Shown piece by piece: positions 37,658 to 46,903 of a DNA stretch of 64,000 nucleotides. The translations under genes were made by a program, and so were the position numbers. The first letter of the stretch is position 1. Each line of letters opens with the position of its first letter. Origin of the DNA: Martinezella tropici (GTDB taxonomy: Bacteria; Pseudomonadota; Alphaproteobacteria; Rhizobiales; Rhizobiaceae); contig JUHI01000018.1 in assembly GCA_000799755.1 (NCBI GenBank), forward strand, positions 62,001 through 126,000, in the 5' to 3' direction. The notes below the pieces were generated by a model. That model was not told the origin of the DNA and did not search any database. It worked only from the letters and a program-made list of their open reading frames with translations.

Positions 37658-38629
37658 ATGGACTATTATGATCTTCTCATCAGCATCCTCGGCTCGACCA
37701 TTCGTCTGTCGATTCCGCTGATCTTCACGGCGCTTGCCGGCCTGTTTTCCGAGCGCGCCGGCATCTTTGACATCGGTCTGGAAGGCAAGATGCTGGCGTC
37801 TGCCTTCGCTGCAGCCTGCGTCGCCGCCATCAGCGGCTCGCCCTGGGCCGGCCTTGGCGCCGGCATCACCGTCTCGGTCGTCGTCGGCCTGCTGCACGGT
37901 TTTGCCTCGATTACCAATCGCGGCAACCAGATCGTCTCCGGCGTCGCGATCAACTTCCTGATGGCCGGCTTGACCATCGTTCTCGGTCAGGCCTGGTTCG
38001 GGCAGGGTGGCCGCACGCCGACTTTGCCCAGCACGGCGCGCTTCTCCGGCATCACCCTGCCCGGCGTCGATGCTGTTCGCGATGTTCCGTTCATCGGGCC
38101 GCTCTATGCCAACGTCATATCAGGCAACAATATCCTGACCTATCTGGCTTTTCTCGCGGTGCCGATCTCCTGGTGGATTCTCTATCGCACCCGTTTCGGC
38201 TTGCGGTTGCGCGCCGTCGGTGAAAATCCCGGCGCCGTCGACACCGCCGGCATCTCGGTCGAGTGGCTGCGCTATCGGTCGCTGATCGTTGCCGGCATTC
38301 TCTGCGGCTTCTCCGGCACCTATCTCGCCATCGCCCAGTCGGCCGCCTTCATCAACAACATGTCGGCTGGCAAGGGCTATATCGCGCTTGCCGCACTGAT
38401 CTTTGCCAAGTGGAAGCCGGTGCCGGTCATGTTCACCTGCCTGCTCTTCGGCTTCCTCGATGCCTTTGCCAATTTCATGCAGGGCAAGACGATTCCGGGC
38501 ATGGGCGAAGTGCCGGTACAGATTTTCCAGGCGCTGCCCTATATTCTGACCTGCATTCTGCTCGCAGGATTTATCGGCGTCGCCAAGCCCCCGAAGGCCG
38601 GTGGCGTGCCCTATACCAAGGAGCGCTAA
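37658..38629 (+). CDS. Nucleoside ABC transporter permease (second subunit)
   Basis: Second BPD_transp_2-type permease, 323 residues, like YufQ/NupQ. The motif ERAGIFDIGLEGKMLASAFA corresponds to the IGSEGQ motif of its partner. The ATG at 37658 follows GTGAGGA; the longer open frame lies within the previous gene. The next gene, cdd, starts 3 bases after the stop. Confidence 0.92.
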   Translation: MDYYDLLISILGSTIRLSIPLIFTALAGLFSERAGIFDIGLEGKMLASAFAAACVAAISGSPWAGLGAGITVSVVVGLLHGFASITNRGNQIVSGVAINFLMAGLTIVLGQAWFGQGGRTPTLPSTARFSGITLPGVDAVRDVPFIGPLYANVISGNNILTYLAFLAVPISWWILYRTRFGLRLRAVGENPGAVDTAGISVEWLRYRSLIVAGILCGFSGTYLAIAQSAAFINNMSAGKGYIALAALIFAKWKPVPVMFTCLLFGFLDAFANFMQGKTIPGMGEVPVQIFQALPYILTCILLAGFIGVAKPPKAGGVPYTKER

Positions 38630-38632
38630 ACC

Positions 38633-39025
38633 ATGTCGCATGATCTGTTCGAGGCCGCTCGCGGAGCGATGGCTTTTGCCCATGCTCCCTATTCGAAATT
38701 CCCCGTAGGCGCCGCGATCCGCGCCGAGGATGGCAAGATCTATACCGGCGCCAACATCGAGAACCTGTCCTTCCCTCAGGGCTGGTGCGCCGAACCAACG
38801 GCGATCGGCCAGATGATCATGGGCGGCGCCAAGAAGATCGTCGAGATCGCCGTCATCGCCGAGAAGCTGCCGCTCTGCCCGCCCTGCGGCGGCTGCCGGC
38901 AGAAGATCGCCGAATTTGCAGATAAGGAAACGCGGATCTATCTTTGCGATGAAACCGGCGTGAAGAAGACCATGACCATGGACGAGATGCTGCCCTTCAG
39001 CTTCGAAACGGAGGTGCTCGGATGA
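38633..39025 (+). CDS. cdd: Cytidine deaminase
   Basis: Converts cytidine and deoxycytidine to uridine and deoxyuridine. At 130 residues it is of the small tetrameric type. The zinc ligands are Cys52, Cys85 and Cys88 (PPCGGCRQ), and the proton shuttle is Glu54. The motif reads C-A-E-P rather than the common C-A-E-R: the Arg that balances the Cys-thiolate charge in Bacillus-type enzymes is Pro55 here. Start and end overlap or nearly touch neighbours (the stop overlaps the next start), so it is part of one operon with the transporter. Confidence 0.93.
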   Translation: MSHDLFEAARGAMAFAHAPYSKFPVGAAIRAEDGKIYTGANIENLSFPQGWCAEPTAIGQMIMGGAKKIVEIAVIAEKLPLCPPCGGCRQKIAEFADKETRIYLCDETGVKKTMTMDEMLPFSFETEVLG

Positions 39026-39828
39026 GTGCGGCCGTCGATATCCTCGCCGAGAAGCTTGGCGATCTGAAGCCGCGCTATGGCGTCATCCTCGGCTCCGGTC
39101 TCGGTTCGCTCGTCGATCAGGTCAGCAATGCGCTGCGCATTCCCTACGCCGATCTGCCCGGCTTTCCGGTCAGCGCCGTGTCAGGCCATGCCGGCACCCT
39201 GGTTGCGGGCAAGCTCGGCGACGTCCCGGTCATCATGCTCTCCGGCCGGGTGCATTATTACGAAAAGGGTGACGCCAATGCCATGCGTGCGCCGATCGAG
39301 ACTCTGAAGGCGCTTGGCGTCGATACGCTGATCCTGACCAATTCGGCCGGATCGCTGCGCGAGGAAATGCCGCCGGGCTCGGTGATGCAGATCACCGATC
39401 ACATCAACTATTCCGGCATGAACCCGTTGATCGGCGAGGAAAGCGACAAGCGGTTCGTCGGCATGACCAGCGCTTACGACACCGATCTGATCATGCGTAT
39501 GCGCAAGGCGGCCGAAAAGGCCGAGATCAAGCTGTCACACGGCGTCTATATGTGGTTTTCCGGACCGAGCTTCGAAACGCCGGCGGAGATCCGCATGGCG
39601 CGCATCCTGGGCGCCGATGCCGTCGGCATGTCGACGGTCCCGGAAGTCATCCTGGCGCGTCTTTTTGGGCTGAGGGTTGCCGCTGCGTCCGTCATCACTA
39701 ACTATGGTGCTGGCATGACCGGCGGCGAGCTCTCGCATGACGAGACGAAAGACATGGCTCCGGTTGGGGGCGCACGCCTCGCCGCCATCTTGAAAGAAAT
39801 GATCGCTGACGAAGGAGATCCACAATGA
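39022..39828 (+). CDS. punA: Purine-nucleoside phosphorylase (trimeric type)
   Basis: Splits purine nucleosides with phosphate to base and (deoxy)ribose-1-phosphate. The 268 residues belong to the trimeric PNP/MTAP family: GVILGSGLGSLVDQ binds phosphate, then SGRVHYYEKG, ILTNSAGSL and GADAVGMSTVPEVILAR. The VITNYGAGM segment near the C-terminus carries the base-contacting Asn. It overlaps cdd and deoC by four bases each. Confidence 0.92.
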   Translation: MSAAVDILAEKLGDLKPRYGVILGSGLGSLVDQVSNALRIPYADLPGFPVSAVSGHAGTLVAGKLGDVPVIMLSGRVHYYEKGDANAMRAPIETLKALGVDTLILTNSAGSLREEMPPGSVMQITDHINYSGMNPLIGEESDKRFVGMTSAYDTDLIMRMRKAAEKAEIKLSHGVYMWFSGPSFETPAEIRMARILGADAVGMSTVPEVILARLFGLRVAAASVITNYGAGMTGGELSHDETKDMAPVGGARLAAILKEMIADEGDPQ

Positions 39829-40598
39829 CGGGCCATTCCCTCAGAGAAACGGCGGCCGTTGCGCTTTCCCTTCTCGATCTGACCAATCTCAAGGATGACT
39901 GCACGCCGGCACAGATCGAGGCGCTGTGCGCCCGTGCGCAATCGCCCTACGGCAATACCGCCGCCATCTGCATCTGGCCGCGCTTCGTCGCCCAGGCGCG
40001 CGGCATTCTCGGAACGGATCATGCCGTGAAGATCGCGACCGTGGTGAACTTCCCCGGTGGCGACATGGAGGTGGCAGACGTCGCCGCCGAGGCGCGGGAA
40101 GCGATTGCCGATGGTGCCGACGAGATCGATCTGGTCATTCCCTATCGTGCCTTCCTGGCCGGCAACGAGCAGGCGGTGACTGATATGGTCGCGGCCGTGC
40201 GCGCCGAATGCAAGGGGCCTGTTCTCCTGAAGACCATCCTCGAAACCGGGGAGATCAAGGATACAGCGCTGATCCGGCGGGCCTCGGAACTGGCGATCGA
40301 GGCCGGCTCCGATTTCATCAAGACGTCCACCGGCAAGGTCGCCGTCAATGCGACGCTGGAAGCTGCCGACATTATGCTGCGGGCAATTCGTGCCAGCGGC
40401 CGCAAGGTCGGCTTCAAGCCTGCCGGCGGGATCGGCTCGGTTTCCGATGCGGCGCTTTATCTAAGCCTCGCCGAAACCATCATGGCGCCTGACTGGGCCA
40501 TGCCCTCGACCTTCCGCTTCGGCGCGTCGAGCCTGCTCGACGATATCCTGAACGTCCTGGCCGGCGGCGATTCCAAGACGGCGTCTTCGGGCTATTGA
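39825..40598 (+). CDS. deoC: Deoxyribose-phosphate aldolase
   Basis: Cleaves 2-deoxyribose-5-phosphate to glyceraldehyde-3-phosphate and acetaldehyde, the last step of deoxynucleoside catabolism. The 257 residues match DeoC. The Schiff-base Lys lies in FIKTSTGK; the second conserved Lys is in VGFKPAGGI and an acidic catalytic residue in EIDLVIPY. It is translationally coupled to the phosphorylase gene upstream, and deoA begins 3 bases after its stop. Confidence 0.94.
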   Translation: MTGHSLRETAAVALSLLDLTNLKDDCTPAQIEALCARAQSPYGNTAAICIWPRFVAQARGILGTDHAVKIATVVNFPGGDMEVADVAAEAREAIADGADEIDLVIPYRAFLAGNEQAVTDMVAAVRAECKGPVLLKTILETGEIKDTALIRRASELAIEAGSDFIKTSTGKVAVNATLEAADIMLRAIRASGRKVGFKPAGGIGSVSDAALYLSLAETIMAPDWAMPSTFRFGASSLLDDILNVLAGGDSKTASSGY

Positions 40599-40601
40599 TC
40601 C

Positions 40602-41909
40602 ATGATCCCGCAGGAAATCATCCGGCAGAAGCGTAACGGCGGCACCCTTTCTGCCGCCGATATCGATGCGTTCATCGGTGCATTGGGGCGTGGCGAACTG
40701 GCCGAAAGCCAGATCGGCGCTTTTGCCATGGCCGTGTGGTTTCGCGGCATGACGCGCGAGGAGACGGTGGCCTTGACGCTTGCCATGGCTCGCTCGGGCG
40801 ATGCGCTCTCCTGGAATGGTATCGGCAGGCCTATCGCCGACAAGCACTCGACGGGTGGCGTCGGCGACAACGTCTCGCTGATGCTGGCACCTATTGCGGC
40901 AGCCTGCGGCCTTGCCGTACCGATGATCTCGGGCCGTGGCCTCGGCCATACCGGCGGCACGCTCGACAAGCTGGAATCCATTCCCGGCTACGGGATCACG
41001 CCGGACGCCGTCCGCTTCCGCAAGGTGGTCGACGAGGTCGGCTGCGCCATCATTGGCCAGACCGGCGCGCTGGCGCCCGCCGACGGCAAGCTCTACGCCG
41101 TGCGCGATGTCACCGCGACCGTCGATTCCGCACCCCTGATTACCGCCTCCATCCTGTCGAAGAAACTGGCCGCTGGGCTTGAAACGCTGGTGCTCGACGT
41201 CAAGATCGGCAGTGGCGCCTTCATGACGTCTCAAGAGGAAGCCGAGACGCTGGCGCGCTCGCTGGTGGAGGTAGCCAACGGCGGCGGGGTCAAGACCTCG
41301 GCACTCATCACCGATATGAACCAACCGCTCGCCGATGCGGCCGGCAATGTTGTCGAACTTCAAAATTGCCTGGATTTTCTGAAAGGCAACAAGGCGGGGA
41401 CCCGGCTTGAGACGGTTGTCTTGGCCTTTGCCGCCGAAATGCTGGTTCAGGCCGGAATTGCTGCGAACGCTGCCGACGCCGAGGGCAGTGCTCGTGCGGC
41501 TGTTACCTCCGGCAAGGCAGCCGAAATCTTCGGCCGCATGGTCCATGGTCTTGGCGGCCCGGCGGATCTGCTTGAACATCCCGACCGCTACCTGGCGAGC
41601 GCGCCGGTGCTGAAACCGGTTCTCGCCGCCGTCGACGGATGGCTTGGCGCCTGCGATGCGCGCGGGATCGGCATGAGCGTGATCGATCTCGGCGGCGGCC
41701 GCCGCCGTCCGCAGGACAAGATCGATCATCGCGTCGGCTTCAGCAATATCCTGCCGCTCGGTACGCGGGTCAGCAAGGGTGACCGTATCGCCACCGTTCA
41801 CGCGGCGGACGAGGCAAGCGCAGAAAGAGCCGCGGCTGATTTGTCGGCTAATTATCGCCTGGTCGAGACCCCTCCAGCTTTGTCGCCCGTTATCATCAGC
41901 AGGATCTGA
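40602..41909 (+). CDS. deoA: Thymidine phosphorylase
   Basis: Phosphorolysis of thymidine and deoxyuridine to base and 2-deoxyribose-1-phosphate. The 435 residues match DeoA. The signature SGRGLGHTGGTLDKLESIPGY is complete, and KHSTGGVGDNVSL binds phosphate. The last gene of the plus-strand nucleoside operon; the small GGGCG-CAAGC-CGCCC hairpin just after it may help to end transcription. Confidence 0.94.
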   Translation: MIPQEIIRQKRNGGTLSAADIDAFIGALGRGELAESQIGAFAMAVWFRGMTREETVALTLAMARSGDALSWNGIGRPIADKHSTGGVGDNVSLMLAPIAAACGLAVPMISGRGLGHTGGTLDKLESIPGYGITPDAVRFRKVVDEVGCAIIGQTGALAPADGKLYAVRDVTATVDSAPLITASILSKKLAAGLETLVLDVKIGSGAFMTSQEEAETLARSLVEVANGGGVKTSALITDMNQPLADAAGNVVELQNCLDFLKGNKAGTRLETVVLAFAAEMLVQAGIAANAADAEGSARAAVTSGKAAEIFGRMVHGLGGPADLLEHPDRYLASAPVLKPVLAAVDGWLGACDARGIGMSVIDLGGGRRRPQDKIDHRVGFSNILPLGTRVSKGDRIATVHAADEASAERAAADLSANYRLVETPPALSPVIISRI

Positions 41910-41957
41910 CGGATGTAGCTGTATGGGCGCAAGCCGCCCGATATGAGTCCGACTAGC

Positions 41958-42482
41958 TCACTGTTTCAGGAGCAATGTGCCGTTCTGAACTCCATAGGAG
42001 TTCAGCTTCTTCATGAAGCTCATGCCGATCAGCGTCGTACTGAGGGCGCTGTCCTTTGCCACCACGGCGTCGATATCACGAACCCGGATCGTGCCGATCT
42101 CCAGGCGGTCCAGCTTGACGAGTGCGACCTTGGACGCACCATTCGCGGTCTGGACCGTGTAGCGATAGTCGAGATCGACGCTGCTGAAACCGAGGCCGCG
42201 CGCCGTGCTTTCGTTCATCGCGACATAGGTGGCGCCGGTATCGATCAATGCGTGCACGGACCGGCCGTTGATGCTGAAATCACCCTCATAGTGGCCGCCC
42301 GCATTGGCGCGCAGCTGAACGCTGCCATAGGAAACGGGAACCTCGGCCTTCGGCGGTGCAAGCGCAACCGTTTCGACCGGCACCGGCTTTTCGGCGCGGT
42401 CCTGGTAGCTGTTCACGAGCATCGGCACCTGGGTCGCCGCAGCGGCGATAATACCGGCAAAGACAAGAACGCGAACGAGCAT
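41958..42482 (-). CDS. TIGR02281-type retropepsin-like aspartic protease
   Basis: Membrane-anchored single-domain aspartic protease of 174 residues (clan AA, TIGR02281). An N-terminal hydrophobic helix (LVRVLVFAGIIAAAATQV) is followed by a periplasmic domain with ALIDTGATYVAM, the Asp-Thr-Gly active site, and VDAVVAKDSALSTTLIGMSFM. One motif per chain means it must act as a dimer. The ATG at 42482 has AGGAGGGG upstream; the frame to 42512 lacks one. Its job is unknown; such genes are common singletons in Alphaproteobacteria. Confidence 0.85.
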   Translation of the reverse strand: MLVRVLVFAGIIAAAATQVPMLVNSYQDRAEKPVPVETVALAPPKAEVPVSYGSVQLRANAGGHYEGDFSINGRSVHALIDTGATYVAMNESTARGLGFSSVDLDYRYTVQTANGASKVALVKLDRLEIGTIRVRDIDAVVAKDSALSTTLIGMSFMKKLNSYGVQNGTLLLKQ

Positions 42483-42552
42483 CGGCAAGGCCCCTCCTGC
42501 GGGCCATGCCATCTATAGACCAGCTTTACTGAAGGGACGCTAAAGCAATCAA

Positions 42553-42586
42553 TAAAAAGCCCGGCAGTTGAGTAACTGCCGGGCTC
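42553..42586 (-). terminator. Intrinsic terminator of upp
   Basis: Read on the minus strand, AGCCCGGCAGTT and AACTGCCGGGCT form a perfect 12-base stem with a 4-base loop, followed by TTTTTATT. It lies 24 bases after the upp stop. Confidence 0.9.
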
Positions 42587-42608
42587 GTAAAGAATATAGC
42601 GCCTGATT

Positions 42609-43238
42609 TTACTTGGTGCCGTACATGCGGTCGCCGGCATCGCCGAGGCCGGGCACGATATAGCCGAGTTCGTTCAGGTGGCTGTCGATCGCCGCGGTGA
42701 AGACCGGCACGTCTGGATGCGCCTTGCGGAAATTGGCAAGGCCTTCCGGAGCCGCCAGCAGGCACAGGAAGCGGATATTGTGTGCGCCGCGTTCCTTCAG
42801 CTTGTCGATGGCGGCAATCGAGGAGTTGCCGGTCGCCAGCATCGGGTCGACGACGATGATCAGGCGCTCGGAAATATCCTCGGGCGCCTTGAAGTAATAT
42901 TCCACCGGCTGCAGCGTTTCATGGTCGCGATAGACGCCGATATGCGAGACGCGGGCCGACGGCACGAGGTCCAGCATGCCTTCGAGCAGGCCGTTGCCGG
43001 CGCGCAGGATCGAGGCGAAGACCAGCTTCTTGCCCTCGAGAATCGGCGCATCCATCGGCTGCAACGGCGTCTCGATGGTCTGGATCGTCAGTTCCAGGTC
43101 GCGCGTGACTTCGTAGCAGAGCAGCGTCGAAATCTCGCGCAGCAACCGGCGGAAGCTTCCCGTCGACGTGTCCTTCTTGCGCATGATTGTGAGCTTGTGC
43201 TGCACAAGCGGGTGATCGATGACAGTGACGCCGTCCAT
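42609..43238 (-). CDS. upp: Uracil phosphoribosyltransferase
   Basis: Salvages uracil with PRPP to UMP. The 209 residues match Upp. The PRPP loop is VVDPMLATGNSS and the uracil site lies in the C-terminal YIVPGLGDAGDRMYGT. The start at 43238 gives the usual MDGVTVIDHPLVQHKL beginning; an ATG at 43304 would add 22 atypical residues. It is transcribed away from add and ends in its own terminator. Confidence 0.95.
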   Translation of the reverse strand: MDGVTVIDHPLVQHKLTIMRKKDTSTGSFRRLLREISTLLCYEVTRDLELTIQTIETPLQPMDAPILEGKKLVFASILRAGNGLLEGMLDLVPSARVSHIGVYRDHETLQPVEYYFKAPEDISERLIIVVDPMLATGNSSIAAIDKLKERGAHNIRFLCLLAAPEGLANFRKAHPDVPVFTAAIDSHLNELGYIVPGLGDAGDRMYGTK

Positions 43239-43359
43239 GGTTTCAGCCTTCCAGTAATTCCGTGATATGAGATGGTTCTTCCACGGAAATCGCCTCTGGT
43301 GCAAGAAAATAGGCCGCTTTTCGAGATTTCATCCCCAATCTGCGGCCCGAACCGAGCTT

Positions 43360-44328
43360 TTAGAGCTTTGTGAGTAGTGCCGCCCGTGTCGCTTCGTCCA
43401 CGAACGCCGCCTCGATCGCCGTGCGCGTCATCGCGTTGATCTCGTCGTCGCTAAAGCCGAAGGCTGTCGAGGCCAGTTCGTACTCGCGCTTCAGCGAGGT
43501 GTGGAAGAACGGCGGATCGTCGGAATTGATCGTCACTTTCACGCCGGCCTCGCGCAGCTTGCGCAGCGGATGCGACTGGAAATCCGGGAAAACCTTGAGC
43601 GCGATGTTGGAGCCGGGGCAGACCTCCAGTACCGTGCCGAGATCGGCAAGGCGCTTGACGAGATCCATATCCTCGATGGCGCGCACGCCGTGGCCGATAC
43701 GATCAGGGCGCACCAGTTCGACGGCATCGGCGACGGAAAAGGCGCCGCAGACCTCGCCGGCATGGATGGTGATGCCAAGACCGGCCTCGCGGGCGATGTC
43801 GAAGGCGCGGGCGTAGTCGGCGACGCGGCCCATGCGCTCTTCGCCGGCCATGTTGAAGCCTGTGATCAGCGGATTGTCGCTCTTGGCGGCATATTCCGCT
43901 GCCTTCACCACGCGGTCCGGACCGAAATGGCGCTCGCCCGTCACGATGAGCCTGGCCTCAATGCCGGTCTTCGCCTTTGCGGCACGAATGCCAGCCGAAA
44001 CACCGGCCACATAAGCGTCAGCGCCGAGGCCGATGCGGTCGCCATGGTCGGGAGAAACGATGAGCTCGCTATAGATCGTGCCGATGCCGGCAAGCTCTTC
44101 CAGATAGGTTTCCGTCAGCAGCGCATAGTCTTCCTCGGTGCGGTAGACCTCGGAAACCTTGTCATAGCAGACTAGGAATTCAGCGAAATCTTTCCAGAGA
44201 TAGGTGCCGTCCTTCAGGAAGGCGCTGGTGTCGACGCCATATTTTGCAGCCTGTGCCAGCGTCAGCGCCGGCGGTGCCGCGCCTTCCAGATGGCAGTGCA
44301 GCTCCACTTTCTTCAAATGCGATGTCAA
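43360..44328 (-). CDS. add: Adenosine deaminase
   Basis: Deaminates adenosine and deoxyadenosine to (deoxy)inosine. The 322 residues form a TIM barrel with a metal site. The first ligands are in VELHCHLEGA, the catalytic Glu and His follow in THAGE-like ITIHAGE, and the last Asp is in NSDDPPFF. The start is a TTG at 44328, 5 bases after GAGGAG; it overlaps the deoB stop. No ATG is available close by. It forms an operon with deoB. Confidence 0.92.
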   Translation of the reverse strand: MTSHLKKVELHCHLEGAAPPALTLAQAAKYGVDTSAFLKDGTYLWKDFAEFLVCYDKVSEVYRTEEDYALLTETYLEELAGIGTIYSELIVSPDHGDRIGLGADAYVAGVSAGIRAAKAKTGIEARLIVTGERHFGPDRVVKAAEYAAKSDNPLITGFNMAGEERMGRVADYARAFDIAREAGLGITIHAGEVCGAFSVADAVELVRPDRIGHGVRAIEDMDLVKRLADLGTVLEVCPGSNIALKVFPDFQSHPLRKLREAGVKVTINSDDPPFFHTSLKREYELASTAFGFSDDEINAMTRTAIEAAFVDEATRAALLTKL

Positions 44329-45545
44329 AGGAAACTCCTCCCGTGCGGTCCCGCCGCAATTCCCAAATGTTTGGCGACGGTCTCGCCGATATCGGCATAG
44401 GTCTGCCGGACGCTGATGGAACGGGAACGAATGCCCGGTCCGTAAGCCATGACGGGCACGCGCTCGCGCGTATGGTCGGTGCCGCGCCAGGTCGGGTCGC
44501 AACCGTGATCCGCGGTCAGAATGACGAGATCACCGGCCTTCAGTTTCTTGTGCACCTCGGGAAGCCGCGCATCGAAGGCTTCGAGCGCTGCTGCATAGCC
44601 CGGCACGTCGCGGCGATGACCATAGAGCATGTCGAAATCGACGAAATTGGTGAACACCAGATCGCCATCCTCGGCTTCGTCCATGACCTTCAGCGTCGCA
44701 TCCATCAGCGCCATGTTGCCATTGGCCTTGATGACCCTGGAAACACCCTGATGCGCGAAGATATCGCCGATCTTGCCGACCGCGTGCACCGTGCGTTCGG
44801 CCTTGACGAGACGATCGAGCAATGTCGGCTCCGGCGGCAGTACGGAGAAATCACGGCGATTGCCGGTTCGCTCGAAGGTCGCCACCGTCTCGCCGAGGAA
44901 GGGGCGGGCGATGACGCGACCGATATTGTAGGGGTCGAGCAGGGTGCGCACGATCTTGCAGAGGCCGATCAACCGGTCGAGGCCGAAATGCTGTTCGTGC
45001 GCCGCGATCTGGAAGACGGAGTCGGACGAGGTGTAGCAGATCGGCTTGCCGCTGCGGATGTGTTCTTCCCCGAGCCTGGCGATGATGTCGGTGCCGGATG
45101 CGTGGCAGTTGCCGAGAATGCCGGGCAGATCGGCCGCCTCGCAGATGGCCTTCACCAGCTCCGGCGGGAAGGCGTCACCCTCGGCCGGAAAGTAACCCCA
45201 GTCGAACATAACGGGTGTCCCGGCGATCTCCCAATGACCCGACGGCGTGTCCTTGCCGCGGGAGACTTCATTGGCGCAACCGTAGAGACCATAGAGCTTT
45301 TCCGGCAAGGGCATGCCAGCGGGATAACTGCCCGTTGCCGCCTTGGCGATCTCCAGCAGGCCGAGGCCGGACATGATCGGCAATGTCAGTGGCCCCTGGC
45401 GCAAGCCCTCACGATCGGCAGCGCCGGCGGCACAGAACTCGGCGATATGGCCGAGCGTGTCGGCGCCTTCATCTCCATAGGTTGCCGCATCCGGGCCGCC
45501 GCCGACACCGAAAGAATCCAGAACGAAGAGAAAGGCGCGCGCCAT
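44325..45545 (-). CDS. deoB: Phosphopentomutase
   Basis: Converts (deoxy)ribose-1-phosphate to the 5-phosphate, linking the phosphorylases to DeoC. The 406 residues match DeoB and belong to the alkaline phosphatase fold. The metal site begins with FLFVLDSFGVGG. Further metal-site motifs are NFVDFDMLYGHRRD and TADHGCDPTWRGTDHTRE, and the phosphorylated Thr lies in KDTPSGHWE. It is the first gene of the deoB-add unit. Confidence 0.95.
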   Translation of the reverse strand: MARAFLFVLDSFGVGGGPDAATYGDEGADTLGHIAEFCAAGAADREGLRQGPLTLPIMSGLGLLEIAKAATGSYPAGMPLPEKLYGLYGCANEVSRGKDTPSGHWEIAGTPVMFDWGYFPAEGDAFPPELVKAICEAADLPGILGNCHASGTDIIARLGEEHIRSGKPICYTSSDSVFQIAAHEQHFGLDRLIGLCKIVRTLLDPYNIGRVIARPFLGETVATFERTGNRRDFSVLPPEPTLLDRLVKAERTVHAVGKIGDIFAHQGVSRVIKANGNMALMDATLKVMDEAEDGDLVFTNFVDFDMLYGHRRDVPGYAAALEAFDARLPEVHKKLKAGDLVILTADHGCDPTWRGTDHTRERVPVMAYGPGIRSRSISVRQTYADIGETVAKHLGIAAGPHGRSFL

Positions 45546-45680
45546 AGATCACCCGATAAGAATGCCGTCACCCGGGGAGGTCTTCCGGGTCATTGGACGT
45601 CACCCATATAACGGAGGCATCGACTTGGCAATTTTCCGTTTTGGGATGGCTCTTCGGGTACTGTTTCGAAGATGGGGCTG

Positions 45681-46271
45681 TTAGCAGTCGCTGCAGCTGA
45701 TCGAATTGCCCACGCGCTGTCTGTAGTAATATTGCCGGCTGATGGTGATCTGGTTGGTGCCGCTCGGCAGGAAATTGGCGCCGAAACTGAGGAGCTGATA
45801 GGGAAGGGCAAGCTCGCTGCGGACGAGGAATGTGCTCGCCTGATTCATGTTGGCCGGTACCGTCACCGTCGAGCCAGCCGTATATGGCCTGGTCCCGTCC
45901 TGCGCCCAGGACCAGGCGACCGTTGCCTTGCCTGTCGTGTCGATGGCAATGCCGGTAATCTTCAGCGTCAGGCCGGTCGTGCCGTAGGGCGCGAAGATCG
46001 CGCCGGCGACGGAGGGCATGGTCGCAAGCACGGACTTGGTGATCGTCGATTGCTGCGAGACGATGTCCGCAATCGAACCGGCAGAACGGCTGGCTCGCTT
46101 CGAGGCGTTGAGGCCGACGGTAAGCTCGAAAGCACCAAGATAGAGCATTACCAACACGGGAAAGAGGATGGCGAACTCGATCGCGCCGACACCGCGTTCA
46201 TCGCGGGCGAAACGCCTCAGGATGCCGAAGGGCGCGTTTTCCTTTCCAGTCATTCTCGCCGGGCCGTTCAC
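45681..46271 (-). CDS. TadE/TadG-family pilus assembly protein (TadF-like)
   Basis: Minor pseudopilin of the Flp/Tad system, 196 residues. A short basic N-terminus leads to the TadE motif DERGVGAIEFAILFPVLVMLYLG, a single membrane helix with the Glu typical of type IVb pilins, and then a periplasmic domain. The GTG start overlaps the TGA of the upstream gene; an ATG at 46253 is an alternative. Two Cys residues close the C-terminus (SCSDC). Confidence 0.85.
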   Translation of the reverse strand: MNGPARMTGKENAPFGILRRFARDERGVGAIEFAILFPVLVMLYLGAFELTVGLNASKRASRSAGSIADIVSQQSTITKSVLATMPSVAGAIFAPYGTTGLTLKITGIAIDTTGKATVAWSWAQDGTRPYTAGSTVTVPANMNQASTFLVRSELALPYQLLSFGANFLPSGTNQITISRQYYYRQRVGNSISCSDC

Positions 46272-46903
46272 GGATAATTCTCGTTCTGGAAGGCGGCTGT
46301 GGCGACGATGAGATAGACTGACGCCGAGCCGTCGGTTGGACGCACATTGGTAAGATATGGTCGCAACAGATCCGTTATGATCTGCCAGCGATAGTAGGCG
46401 CGCACCATGTTCAGCGACTTGGCGCCACCGGGCGTAAAGGCAAAGCCTGTCGTGTTGAGATCGGAGTAGGGATCAGTTGACGACTTGCGCGGGATCGTCG
46501 TCGGCATGGACGCAAAGCTCGAATAGCTCTCCACATCGAGGTAGAGATTTGCCGGTGTCTGTACTTCCGTCGAAGAGCAGGTAATGAGCACCGCGATCTC
46601 ATTGCAGAATGCCTGCCGGAATTGCTGCGGTGTCGTGTAGGAGGTCTTATTCGGATCGCTGGTGATCTGCCCGGTTCTGATCTGGCGCGCCAGGGTATCG
46701 ACGGCGTTGGAGACGACCTGTTCCGCGGTGAAGGCGACGAACGTCTCGATGATGGCGAAGACGATCAGAAAATAGGGGATGGCAAGCAGGGCAAATTCGA
46801 TCGCTGCCGTCCCATCCCGAGATCGCACGAATGCGCGCAGGCTGCCGCGGGCATTTCGCCGAGTGGCGCTCGTATTGGCGGGAAGGGCGTTATCTGGCGT
46901 CAT
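46268..46903 (-). CDS. TadE/TadG-family pilus assembly protein (TadE-like)
   Basis: Second minor pseudopilin, 211 residues. The motif RDGTAAIEFALLAIPYFLIVFAII is clear, followed by a periplasmic domain. It is translationally coupled to the TadF-like gene. The pair lies on the opposite strand to the main cpa genes, as in other rhizobial Tad loci. A large hairpin sequence lies upstream (46955-47002). Confidence 0.87.
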   Translation of the reverse strand: MTPDNALPANTSATRRNARGSLRAFVRSRDGTAAIEFALLAIPYFLIVFAIIETFVAFTAEQVVSNAVDTLARQIRTGQITSDPNKTSYTTPQQFRQAFCNEIAVLITCSSTEVQTPANLYLDVESYSSFASMPTTIPRKSSTDPYSDLNTTGFAFTPGGAKSLNMVRAYYRWQIITDLLRPYLTNVRPTDGSASVYLIVATAAFQNENYP

